Of a DNA stretch of 8,991 nt, positions 1-6,967 are shown one piece after another. This DNA comes from VGMD01 sp964552055 (lineage in GTDB: Bacteria; Chlamydiota; Chlamydiia; Chlamydiales; 2-12-FULL-49-11), in NCBI GenBank assembly GCA_964552055.1, contig CAZKFL010000049.1, positions 1-8,991 on the forward strand. Reading direction: 5' to 3'. The position numbers and the translations under genes are program-made. Position 1 is the stretch's first letter; the number at the start of each line of letters is the position of its first letter. The notes beneath the pieces are model-generated. The model ran no database searches, was not told where the DNA came from, and worked only from the letters and a program-made list of their open reading frames with translations.

Positions 1-512
1 GAAATGTAATTAGCTGGATTAATACTAATTTCGGTCTTTCAAAATTTGCAAATCCTGAATTTGATCAATCTTTTGAATACAATAAGTTTGTATCAGAAAT
101 GGAAGACGAGGATGAGCTTAAAGAACTTCGCTCTAAATTTAAAGATGGATATATTTTTGGAGATGATGATTTTGTTAATTTCGTTAAGAATCAAAATGCA
201 AATCAAGAGAGTAGGCCGCTATCCATAGAATCAATAATGAGCGTTGTTTGCGATGAATTTAAGATAAAAAAAGATCTCATTGCATCAAAAGACAAATCAC
301 GAAGAGTCAGTTTTGCCCGTGGTGTTATTTGTAAAATTGGAATGGAGGAAGGAGACATCTCTTTGACTGCTTTAGGAAGGCTTTTTAATCGAGATCAAAG
401 CACCATTAGTCGAGTGGTTGATGGCCTTGAAAAAAAATATAAAGAATATGCACAGCAGTACCTTGATATAGAGGCAATAAAGGATTTGTTATTTCAAACC
501 AAAACTACATAA
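1..512 (+). CDS. REP-associated tyrosine transposase (RAYT), C-terminal part, 5' end outside window
   Basis: The frame is open from the first base (first whole codon at 3), so the ATG at 99 is internal and the catalytic Y1 domain lies to the left of the window. Residues just before that ATG contain a YNKFV motif, and the following stretch reads ELRSKFKDGYIFGDDDFV. This matches the linker typical of RAYT/IS200-like proteins (usual forms YRRFV and GLILGSEEFV). From about 219 to 440 comes a region like DnaA domain IV: CDEFKIKKDLIASK, then SRRVSFARGV, then LTALGRLFNRDQSTISRVV. The last corresponds to the DnaA-box-reading helix-turn-helix, with RDQST in place of the usual RDHST. Many RAYT proteins carry such a C-terminal domain. 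The family nicks and joins single-stranded DNA at short palindromic REP repeats. The stop codon lies inside a copy of repeat A. Whether the enzyme is intact cannot be judged here. Confidence 0.8.
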   Translation, partial: NVISWINTNFGLSKFANPEFDQSFEYNKFVSEMEDEDELKELRSKFKDGYIFGDDDFVNFVKNQNANQESRPLSIESIMSVVCDEFKIKKDLIASKDKSRRVSFARGVICKIGMEEGDISLTALGRLFNRDQSTISRVVDGLEKKYKEYAQQYLDIEAIKDLLFQTKTT

Positions 513-531
513 CCGCATGCTTGGCACCAAA
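502..531 (-). repeat. Short repeat A, inverted copy overlapping the transposase stop codon
   Basis: The reverse complement of this 30-bp segment matches 3453-3482 at 28 of 30 positions. It shares the core GGTGCCA-GCATGC-GTTATGTAG with that copy. It supplies the last codons and the TAA of the transposase, which is the position where REP repeats often flank a RAYT gene. The core holds two small palindromes: TGCC/GGCA, imperfect in this copy, and GCATGC. Confidence 0.75.
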
Positions 532-601
532 TACGATTAGTGACCCAAGCTTAAAAGTCGCACCCTTTTAATGAATCAATCCAAACCTATTTTTAAGCAA
601 G

Positions 602-1471
602 TTATTTACCCATAAATCTTTTTTGTGCAGATTGCAATGCTCGTATACAATCCCACATTACATCCTTAACATAAGGGAGACACCAAAATTCTCTATCTCC
701 GATAAATTGTTTCATATCGAAACTTGACTCAATAAAGTTAAGATCGTTTTGAACAGACGCCAATTCCCTATTTACTCCTTCCGGATCTAAAGATGCTGCA
801 AATGCATTGAAATCTAATGCTTTTTTATCAGCCCAATCTTGAATCATTTGCATTTTTTCTCTACGAAATTCTGTTTGTCTTATTGCAAACTCCTCGCCTA
901 AAGGTCCTATTTCCTCAATAATTGCACAAAATGTTTTGTCATGAACATAAGTATCCATCTCACGTATGGAAGAAATTACACCAATTGTTTCTTCACTACA
1001 AGGCGAAGGTCCATTTTTTACCATTATATGAACATTATAACAGCTACCGTTCTTAATTTCGGGCTTAAATTTAATAGGAATAGCCACTTCGCGAGTTTGA
1101 AAACGGTATTGTACTTCGGTTTCATGAGAATCGTCTGCTGTATAACGAAGCTTCAATGCTATATCACTTAGCATGGATAAAGGTATTGTAACTGCCTCAA
1201 CTATCTTAGTCATGTCTTCTTTAATAAAATCTATAGTAATTTCCCTGCACAACTGATAATGACATCTTGGATCCAAAGGTACTGATATTGAATGAGCAAG
1301 TTCTTTTCCTTCAAACGAGGGGACAACACAAAATTTTTCAAATTTAAATTTGCTGCCTATTTTCTCAAAACATCCTCCGCTATATTGAAAAGATATTTTA
1401 ACCATTTCTGTACCTATAGATGAAGTCCCTGGAGGACTGGTTCTAACAGATGGAAGAGTTACACAGCTCAT
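602..1471 (-). CDS. Hypothetical protein, second gene of a two-gene unit
   Basis: I do not recognise this 289-residue protein. The ATG at 1471 is well supported: AAGGAG lies at 1479-1484, seven bases upstream. There is no signal peptide or membrane segment. Residues 1-20 are rich in Pro, Ser and Thr. About 25-155 alternates polar and hydrophobic residues in a way that suggests beta strands (KISFQYSGG, HYQLCREITIDFI, YNVHIMVKNG). About 190-285 looks helical and charged (EFAIRQTEFRREKMQMIQDW; NRELASVQNDLNFIES). The gene follows the 424-codon gene by 93 bases on the same strand, with no obvious promoter between them, so co-transcription is likely. It converges on the transposase at its 3' end. 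A beta N-half with a helical C-half would suit a cytosolic partner or adaptor, but no function can be assigned. Confidence 0.7.
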   Translation of the reverse strand: MSCVTLPSVRTSPPGTSSIGTEMVKISFQYSGGCFEKIGSKFKFEKFCVVPSFEGKELAHSISVPLDPRCHYQLCREITIDFIKEDMTKIVEAVTIPLSMLSDIALKLRYTADDSHETEVQYRFQTREVAIPIKFKPEIKNGSCYNVHIMVKNGPSPCSEETIGVISSIREMDTYVHDKTFCAIIEEIGPLGEEFAIRQTEFRREKMQMIQDWADKKALDFNAFAASLDPEGVNRELASVQNDLNFIESSFDMKQFIGDREFWCLPYVKDVMWDCIRALQSAQKRFMGK

Positions 1472-1564
1472 ATTTATTCTCCTTTTTTATTTTTCACCAA
1501 AAATCTCTAGGACCAGATTAAATACATCTCTTTTTCAATTGATAGTATGCGTGTGAAATGGGGA

Positions 1565-2839
1565 TTATTCACATGCACGGACAAAAGATATGGATCTCCC
1601 TGCAGACCCTCTAAAATCTCTCAATGCGCCAATCAATCCATTTATAATTTTCTTTGGGTAAATCACATTATGTAAATCTGAATCCCCTAAACACTGTCCA
1701 TATCCATGCCTTCCCAATGCAAAAGTAACATTTCTTCCATGAATTTTGAGCTTTGCTTGAATTTCACATCCTGCATCTTCTCCAGGCAAAGACCCCGGAA
1801 GTTCTATAGAATCAATAGTAAAACTCTCTGTTGAATACCCTAATTCTTGCAAAAATGGAATTGCCCTAGGCTTGATCTCTCTTTGAATATAAGAACCAAA
1901 AGAAGTTTCTCCTTGAGATGTTACTTCTCTCATAGAGAGTCTGTCCGTTAATCCTCTTAAATACTTTTCTGTATCAATTTGAGAATGCATAGGAACACTT
2001 CCTCTGTTTGTTAGTTGCACATATTCACCATTATCTAGATCTTGCCGTCGTCTATTTTCCAAAAGGCTTAATCTTTCTCCGCTACATAGACCGGCAATAC
2101 GTTCAACAACATCGTGATAACAATCAGTAATATCCTTCACTAATGGATTAGCTATGTGCTTACCAAAATAATAAAGATATTCTGGAAGGGCAAGTTGTGA
2201 ATGGTTAAATTCGCTGTATCCTCTACATCTTATCATTTGATTTTCTTGATGTTCATAAGCAATGCTAGTGTAAGCATCAGGATTATTACCCCAATTGTCT
2301 CCCTGATAAAACAACTCTTCTGATATCACCTTTTCGCCATCTAACTTATGAATCTTATATTGAAACATATAGACGGTGATATCTTTACCACCTGGATATT
2401 GCAAACCACACCATGTTTTAAATGCTTTACTAGCACGAAGAGCAATAGGATATCCCTTCGCTGATTGAAGATCTCGAACAATAGGAAGTTTTTTAACCCC
2501 CTCTTCCTTTAAAATATTTACTAACCAAGGATCCACACGTAAATTGGTCAAAATATCTGGTCTTTTAAAGAGTCTATGAATAAGAATAGCAGAACCGATA
2601 GTTCCAAGAACAACTCCGCCCGATACCGAACCGATTACTGCGATAAGCGTAATAGCAATGCCAATAAGACCAACTCCAGAAGCTACCGTCCATTTTCTAT
2701 CAAATAAATTTTCTAAAGCTTTTTTGGAGTATCCACCATTTCTACATGTTGCAAGCATAGCGCCATCAGCTGTCAATTCCCAATCCATAAGCTGCATTAG
2801 AGAGGCATTACTCGGTCTTAACTGATTTAAAAAATTCAA
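1565..2839 (-). CDS. Hypothetical protein with bilobed hydrophobic domain (Inc-like membrane protein?)
   Basis: This 424-residue protein is unrecognised. Residues 51-88 form one hydrophobic block (GVGLIGIAITLIAVIG, then GSVSGG, then VVLGTIGSAILI), broken in the middle by Gly and Ser. It reads as two tight membrane helices joined by a short turn. Such a bilobed domain is the hallmark of chlamydial inclusion membrane (Inc) proteins, but small membrane hairpins occur elsewhere too. The rest is soluble-looking: about 50 polar residues before the helices and a long C-terminal domain (95-424). There is no cleavable signal peptide. The start is TTG at 2837-2839, with an AGGA-type ribosome site eight bases upstream. 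The next in-frame ATG (codon 15) has no such site. The gene leads a two-gene unit with 602-1471. Export by type III secretion is possible but unproven. Confidence 0.65.
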   Translation of the reverse strand: MNFLNQLRPSNASLMQLMDWELTADGAMLATCRNGGYSKKALENLFDRKWTVASGVGLIGIAITLIAVIGSVSGGVVLGTIGSAILIHRLFKRPDILTNLRVDPWLVNILKEEGVKKLPIVRDLQSAKGYPIALRASKAFKTWCGLQYPGGKDITVYMFQYKIHKLDGEKVISEELFYQGDNWGNNPDAYTSIAYEHQENQMIRCRGYSEFNHSQLALPEYLYYFGKHIANPLVKDITDCYHDVVERIAGLCSGERLSLLENRRRQDLDNGEYVQLTNRGSVPMHSQIDTEKYLRGLTDRLSMREVTSQGETSFGSYIQREIKPRAIPFLQELGYSTESFTIDSIELPGSLPGEDAGCEIQAKLKIHGRNVTFALGRHGYGQCLGDSDLHNVIYPKKIINGLIGALRDFRGSAGRSISFVRACE

Positions 2840-3271
2840 TTTATCTATCCTAGGATTAGTACATTCTATTAATGCAATGATTTTACCAAATCCTTATATC
2901 AACTTCTATAGAAAAAGAATTTAAAGGAAACTCTCACTTAAAGATTGGGCCCTTAAAGAATTTTTTGTCTTTGGATTTTGCCTTTTATATAAATTGATTG
3001 TGACATACGTGACGCCTGTGACAATTTGATTAGAGAGGCATCCACTGCCATATTTCTGAATTATTAATTTATGACAACCTTATGCTTTACTGTATATTTT
3101 TTTATTGAAAGCAGTATTAACTGCGTATTTTAATCGGTGCACAAATGGTGCAATGCCCTTCCAAAACAACCGTTTTTAATCAGCAACATTGAGTTGCATT
3201 CTTTATAGGAATTCTTTACCATTGGGTTCAATAAGGTTGGATGATGCTGGGTGTGAGGGAATTCCGCCTCC
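2840..3271. other. Gene-free stretch upstream of the two-gene unit
   Basis: No coding frame of interest occurs here. It must contain the promoter of the minus-strand unit starting at 2839, but no -35/-10 pair with good spacing stands out. TTGGTA and TAGAAT on the minus strand are only 15 bases apart. A small inverted repeat TGCAC/GTGCA lies at 3138-3152. The stretch ends at the tRNA-like fragment. Confidence 0.5.
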
Positions 3272-3313
3272 ATCATAATCTGTGGGTCGTTAGTTCAAAT
3301 CCGACAGCCGCTA
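3272..3313 (+). other. 3' half of a CAT-anticodon tRNA (candidate attachment-site remnant)
   Basis: The segment has the spacing of a tRNA from the anticodon loop onward. It shows loop ATCATAA with anticodon CAT (3274-3276), a stem strand TCTGT, a five-base variable region GGGTC, T arm GTTAG-TTCAAAT-CCGAC, acceptor strand AGCCGCT and discriminator A. The T stem has one A-C mismatch (3292/3302). CCA is not encoded. The matching 5' half is absent: no AGCGGCT acceptor strand or D arm lies upstream. The sequence is like elongator tRNA-Met or tRNA-Ile2. A lone 3' half is what integration of an element into a tRNA gene leaves at its far end. No integrase gene lies in the window. Confidence 0.6.
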
Positions 3314-3452
3314 TTTCACCCCCAGTTACTTACAACATCGATAAAAAGCAACCATCTCGAATGTCAGAAAAAATGTCAGACCTTACACCCTGCATTCTCC
3401 TTGGATGTAAGATCGAGGAGGCGAAGGGGGACCCATTTTTTGTAAAAAAATG

Positions 3453-3556
3453 TTTGGTGCCAGGCATGCAGTTATGTAGTTTGGATTTTGAATAAAATAA
3501 TTCGAACCGGGTATGCAGTTATGTAGTGATTCGAACTAGGTATGTAGTCATGTAGT
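3453..3556 (+). repeat. Cluster of three short A repeats
   Basis: Copy 1 (3453-3482) is the close inverted partner of 502-531. Copies 2 (3501-3527) and 3 (3530-3556) follow with a period of 29 bases and agree at 23 of 27 positions. They share the pattern TTCGAACC-GGTATGCAG-TATGTAGT. Copy 1 differs mainly at its left end (GGTGCC in place of GAACC). More copies occur at 6147-6168 (inverted) and 7425-7453. Confidence 0.75.
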
Positions 3557-3577
3557 GTTAATTTGGGCGGAAGTTTT

Positions 3578-3698
3578 CGGGGTCAGACGTTGCATATCGC
3601 TATTTTAAGAGCCTTTTCTTTCAATATTTTTTAAGTCTAAGCTCAGCTTTTCTAAACAATTAATATTTGGAAATAGCGAGATGCAACGTCTGACCCCG
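3578..3698. repeat. 121-bp palindromic element B (REP doublet / MITE-like)
   Basis: Two 28-bp arms (3578-3605 and 3671-3698) are inverted copies of each other at 27 of 28 positions. The single mismatch pairs 3596 with 3680. The 65-bp spacer is AT-rich. Each arm begins CGGGGTCAGACGTTGCAT. Transcribed from either side it would form a long hairpin, but no T-run follows, so a repeat doublet is more likely than a terminator. Arm fragments recur at 4932-4942 and 6169-6188. Paired REP sequences of this shape are typical non-autonomous substrates of RAYT enzymes. Assigning this one to the transposase at 1-512 is inference. Confidence 0.8.
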
Positions 3699-3752
3699 TA
3701 TATAGTTAAAGCAACTTCACCAATCCTTGTTCCCCAATTACAAAGACTATTT

Positions 3753-4667
3753 CTAGCTGCAGGTTTCTGATGAATCACAAGTTGTGCCATTTAAGCAGCA
3801 AGCGCTACCACAAACTTTATCTTGAGGGCAACATAGAGATCCCTTTTGATCAGAACCTTCCATACAAGATTGATCGGAAGAACAGCAAAATACACTACAT
3901 AGAGAAGATGTCTTACAGCACGTTTTATTAATAGTATCCAGCATTTCATCGGCGCTGCAGAAAACATTTAGCGGTTCATAAAAACATCCATTTATGCCAC
4001 CCTGATATTTGCATTCTCCTATATCCAAGCATTGATAATTTACCCCGTTTGCTTGGCAAGGGATTGTTTCATTGCCAAAAGATAGAGCGAAATCAGTGGG
4101 TGAATTTGCATTTCTCATGAGGCTAAATCCGGAACATGTACCATCTTGTGGCAATGTAACCCCCAATATTGGGTCTGTATAAAGATAACAACTGGGAGTT
4201 GTGTTTGTACTTAAATTTATTCCAGGGGCAGTGCCGAAGGCTTGCGGCATAATCATACTGTATGAAGAAGTTGTCTTCCCGTCGATTGTAACATTAGTAA
4301 TGTTTGGATTTTTGCTAAATACAATTTCACTATATGTTGTAATCGATATACTTTCGTTTGATAAATTAGACACTTCAAGAGCGAATGTGAAGCTGTTTCC
4401 TAAAGTCAGCGTATATGTGTTGGGATTATTTGGATCTACTGAAATAGATGCCATAGGGCATAAATAATTTTGCGTTAGACTATTCGAGCTGCCTATATAC
4501 GACAAGAGAGCTATATTATTGGTATCGTCGTCTTGAATAGTCATCAAGCAATCGTTATTACTTTGAAATACATAAGAATCTACTAATGGTTGGCTATTTC
4601 CACATAAGTTGACTCTTAAATCATTTGTGCTATAATAATTAGTTATGTTTAAAATAATGTTTGACAT
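3753..4667 (-). CDS. Cys-rich protein with granulin-like C-terminal module
   Basis: This 304-residue protein has two parts. Residues 1-203 are Asn-, Ser- and Thr-rich with few Cys and look like beta-structured surface or secreted material (NPNTYTLTLGNSFTFALEVS). Residues 204-304 hold 18 Cys, including five CC pairs (250-251, 261-262, 279-280, 290-291 and, in the same run, singles spaced 4-7 residues away), with LCCPQDKVCGSACC near the end. This CC-rich spacing resembles granulin or fungal-type Cys-rich modules, whose disulfides form only in an oxidising compartment. No classical signal peptide is visible at the N terminus, so the export route is unclear. The start is the ATG at 4667, with GAGG four bases upstream, a short spacing. 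The downstream flank is the B palindrome. Host-derived acquisition or an effector or surface role is possible. Function is not assigned. Confidence 0.65.
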   Translation of the reverse strand: MSNIILNITNYYSTNDLRVNLCGNSQPLVDSYVFQSNNDCLMTIQDDDTNNIALLSYIGSSNSLTQNYLCPMASISVDPNNPNTYTLTLGNSFTFALEVSNLSNESISITTYSEIVFSKNPNITNVTIDGKTTSSYSMIMPQAFGTAPGINLSTNTTPSCYLYTDPILGVTLPQDGTCSGFSLMRNANSPTDFALSFGNETIPCQANGVNYQCLDIGECKYQGGINGCFYEPLNVFCSADEMLDTINKTCCKTSSLCSVFCCSSDQSCMEGSDQKGSLCCPQDKVCGSACCLNGTTCDSSETCS

Positions 4668-5145
4668 AAGGCCTCGAGTTTTTCCTTATTCTATAAAATG
4701 AAAGGATTTTCATATTCTGTTAAAAATAAAAAGGATGCGTTTTTGCTTTTTTCTTTTAATTGTATGTGAGGATTGGGATGGGCTGAAGCGAATGACCCCA
4801 TCACCTGTAGAGCTCAGCTTCGGCAGCGACTAACGTCTAATTTAAATAGGAAACGGTTCTTCAGAAATTTGGGTAACACCCAGCTGTCAAGAGTACACGA
4901 ACTAAAGAGCCCTTTAAAAATCCGAGAATCCGACGTCTGACCTATTTATTTGAAATCCCTGGCTTTTTATGAAATGAATCTGTTATAATCATAGGCATGA
5001 AGCGATCTATTATACATAAATTTTCTTTCTTTTTTGGCAGCTTCAGCTGTCATTCTATATAATATTTTATAAAATTATTTTTCACATTTATTAACAAGAA
5101 CAAAAGTTCTTAATTATTTTATTTAACAAAAAAAGGAAAATTATT
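4668..5145. other. Divergent intergenic region
   Basis: It separates the minus-strand Cys-rich gene from the plus-strand split gene. It holds a hairpin-capable pair GCTGAAGC/GCTTCGGC (4782-4789 and 4817-4824), a small TGGGT-AAC-ACCCA palindrome (4870-4882), a B-repeat fragment ACGTCTGACC (4933-4942), and the promoter at 5034-5063. No coding frame is convincing. Confidence 0.5.
5034..5063 (+). promoter_or_regulatory. Sigma70-type promoter for the split gene
   Basis: TTGGCA (5034-5039) and a perfect TATAAT (5058-5063) are separated by 18 bases. Transcription would begin near 5070, giving a leader of about 75 bases before the ATG at 5146. Confidence 0.5.
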
Positions 5146-6079
5146 ATGTCTAGTCAAATTTCAAAAATAAGCCCTTGTGTAGCCGGGTGGGCAAACGCAA
5201 TGGTAAAAAAAGTTAGAATAACTCCCTCACTACCAGAAAGAACCGTTTCGCTGGCATTGGAAAGCTTAAATCAATATACTTGGGAGCTATATGCTCGAAA
5301 AAAGGCTACAGTAAGGAGTCAGTTAGGAGCCAAGATTCCTCTCATTCTTGCTAACCAAAATAGCCTCTCATCAAGATATCGAGGCCTCCGAACAGATGTT
5401 GAATATATACCTGAGGAATATCATGTATTAAAAGCATTAGCGCACACTCCTATTGCAGTTCATATGGCTCACCAGATAGAAGATGAAGAAGAATCTGAGA
5501 GGCTACAGATGAAACTGGAGGGTCTTTTTAAACCTTATCACGAATGTTCCAAGGCTGCATAAATACACTGATCTGGTACAAACGAACCTAAGGCTACTTA
5601 GGTGTGCCAAAAAAGAGCTGGTTTTACAAGAGCTCAGAGCCCTTGAAAAACCTTTGCATGCATTAATCAATGAAGCCGCGCGGATACGGTTAGCCGCTCT
5701 ACATGTGGAAGTGCAGCAAATTCAAAGCAAGATCGATTCAGATGACTGGAAGAGATTATGCGTGGTTGTTATGGGACCTCCTATGCCAAGGGAGGGGGAG
5801 CTCAGCATGCAGTACTTCGAAAAAATTCTTAAGACCACGGCTAGTACAAAACAGTGTCCTTACGCAAGAGCGCTGACTAGCACAACTCATTTATATGGGA
5901 AACAAAGACTTATCTATGCAGAGTCCATCTATGAAGAAGACAAAGCTCTTGATTTAGTGGCAACACACATCTGTGATGAAGAGTTAGGTCAGGTTTTATT
6001 AAACGATGAATCTGCTATGCGAGCCGATATTTTAAAAGATGCCGCGAAGAGCTGTTTGAAGGAGATGTTACCCGATTAA
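5146..6079 (+). pseudogene. Conserved-looking hypothetical gene split by a frameshift
   Basis: Two adjacent frames look like one gene of about 310 codons. The first (5146-5562) starts at an ATG with AAGGA at 5133-5137, eight bases upstream. It includes SSRYRGLRTDVEYIPEEYHV and ALAHTPIAV, and then stops after an unnatural tail. The second frame is open from 5513, well before any start codon, and continues with ELRALEKPLHALINEAARIR, VVVMGPPMPREGELSMQYFE and LIYAESIYEEDKALDL up to the stop at 6077-6079. Removing one base in the run TTTTTAAA (5525-5532) joins them smoothly. No usual start supports independent translation of part two; only a TTG at 5654 with no ribosome site is available. I do not recognise the family by name. 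The pieces have no membrane segments and look cytosolic. A real mutation, a sequencing error or +1 recoding could each explain the break. Confidence 0.65.
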
Positions 6080-6113
6080 TGGAGAGGTAGATGTTGGTTT
6101 TTTAGATTAGGTG

Positions 6114-6142
6114 AAGGGGTGATGACTCATCATGACCCCTTT
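6114..6142 (+). terminator. Hairpin downstream of the split gene
   Basis: AAGGGGTGATGA (6114-6125) pairs with TCATGACCCCTT (6130-6141) at 11 of 12 positions around a CTCA loop. It lies 34 bases after the stop codon. Only a short T-run follows, so termination may be imperfect. The paired A-run and T-run ends could let it work in both directions. Confidence 0.5.
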
Positions 6143-6146
6143 ACTC

Positions 6147-6188
6147 ACTGCATACCTGGCTCGAATCACAACGTCTGACCACGTATAT
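6147..6188. repeat. Junction of an inverted A repeat and a B-arm fragment
   Basis: The reverse complement of 6147-6168 matches 7425-7446 at 21 of 22 positions (repeat A). Directly abutting it, 6169-6188 matches the right arm of element B at 3684-3703 at 19 of 20 positions, including flanking bases beyond the palindrome. The two repeat families are therefore physically joined here. Confidence 0.7.
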
Positions 6189-6199
6189 TTTTTATAGCG

Positions 6200-6228
6200 T
6201 TGTAACTTTTTATGAAAGAGAGTATCAT
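6200..6228 (+). promoter_or_regulatory. Candidate promoter for the methyltransferase gene
   Basis: TTGTAA (6200-6205) and TATCAT (6223-6228) are separated by 17 bases, giving a leader of about 25 bases before the ATG at 6260. It begins right after the repeat junction. Confidence 0.4.
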
Positions 6229-6259
6229 AATGAGATAAAATATTTTTTTGGAATTAATT

Positions 6260-6967
6260 ATGAGTTCTTTGATAATTGGGGAAGAGGCTTTTTGGAGTCA
6301 ATTGGCTTCATTTACGACTTTATATAGGCCAGGTGAGCCACTTGTTTTAAGCGGAAGGTTCATTCATAGAGATGCGACGATCTTTCGAAAAGAGATGTTT
6401 TCTCATAGCATTGAATCCGATGACTGGGTAGCAGGCTTTTTGGAAAAAAGAGATTTAAAAAAAGTTCTTGATTTAGGGTGTGCGATTGGAATTAATTCTG
6501 GGTGGATCGTAAGCAAAGATGTTTCTGTAACTGGAATCGATATTGAACAAGATTTTTTGGATGAATATTTAAGGATGCACCGTATTGAAGGCGGCAATGA
6601 GGAAAATCTTTCCTTAAAGTGTTGGGATATTACCAAAATAGATTCGTATGGAGAGGGATTTGATCATGTCTTAGCGCTTGATGTTTTGCCTTACGTACCT
6701 CCCAGAGACTTGAGAGGCGTGATGGAAAAAATTCGAAATTGTATGATTGAAGGCGGATATTTAATAGGGACTCTTTTCTTTCGTGAATCGGGGCATGGTC
6801 CTGATGTGGAGGAACTAACAAGTAAAGTAGGTGGAAGCACTTATCCTGAAGGGGTACCATTTGCTCGCGATTTACTTAAGTACTCCGGATTTGAATTATT
6901 AACCTATTTTCACAAGGAAGAAGGTGCCGCTATGTTTTTAGCGGAGAAGAAGTTATTACACAGGTAG
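6260..6967 (+). CDS. Class I SAM-dependent methyltransferase
   Basis: This 235-residue protein has the Rossmann-type methyltransferase motifs in order. The SAM-binding loop is VLDLGCAIGINS (69-80), followed by the acidic residue of the second strand in GIDIE (92-96), the third-strand CWDIT (121-125) and motif IV FDHVLALDVLPYVP (134-147). The C-terminal part (RDLLKYSGFELLTYF) is the usual final strand region. Loop residues are Ala-Ile-Gly instead of the common Gly-x-Gly, which is tolerated in the family. The substrate cannot be told from sequence; a small molecule or a protein are both possible. I chose the ATG at 6260 over the TTG at 6248 because GGAA at 6250-6253 gives a ribosome site, though a weak one. 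The gene stands alone after the repeat junction, and the next gene begins 84 bases downstream. Confidence 0.8.
   Translation: MSSLIIGEEAFWSQLASFTTLYRPGEPLVLSGRFIHRDATIFRKEMFSHSIESDDWVAGFLEKRDLKKVLDLGCAIGINSGWIVSKDVSVTGIDIEQDFLDEYLRMHRIEGGNEENLSLKCWDITKIDSYGEGFDHVLALDVLPYVPPRDLRGVMEKIRNCMIEGGYLIGTLFFRESGHGPDVEELTSKVGGSTYPEGVPFARDLLKYSGFELLTYFHKEEGAAMFLAEKKLLHR

Noticed and set aside
1548..1577. Hairpin over the stop codon of the 424-codon gene
   Set aside because: It is imperfect, has a 10-base loop and no T-run after it, so no terminator is claimed.
2796..3041. 13-bp direct repeat ATTAGAGAGGCAT at 2796-2808 and 3029-3041
   Set aside because: A match of this length is expected by chance in about 9 kb, and neither copy sits at an element boundary.
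3241..3495. Plus-strand open frame of 84 codons
   Set aside because: It runs across the tRNA half and the repeats, has no ribosome site and no protein-like character.
3605..3790. Minus-strand open frame of 61 codons
   Set aside because: It is mostly a translation of element B and it overlaps the 3' end of the Cys-rich gene.
5524..5535. TTTAAAC as a -1 slippery heptamer
   Set aside because: The required shift is +1 and the heptamer is not in the zero frame, so it cannot be a classical -1 site.
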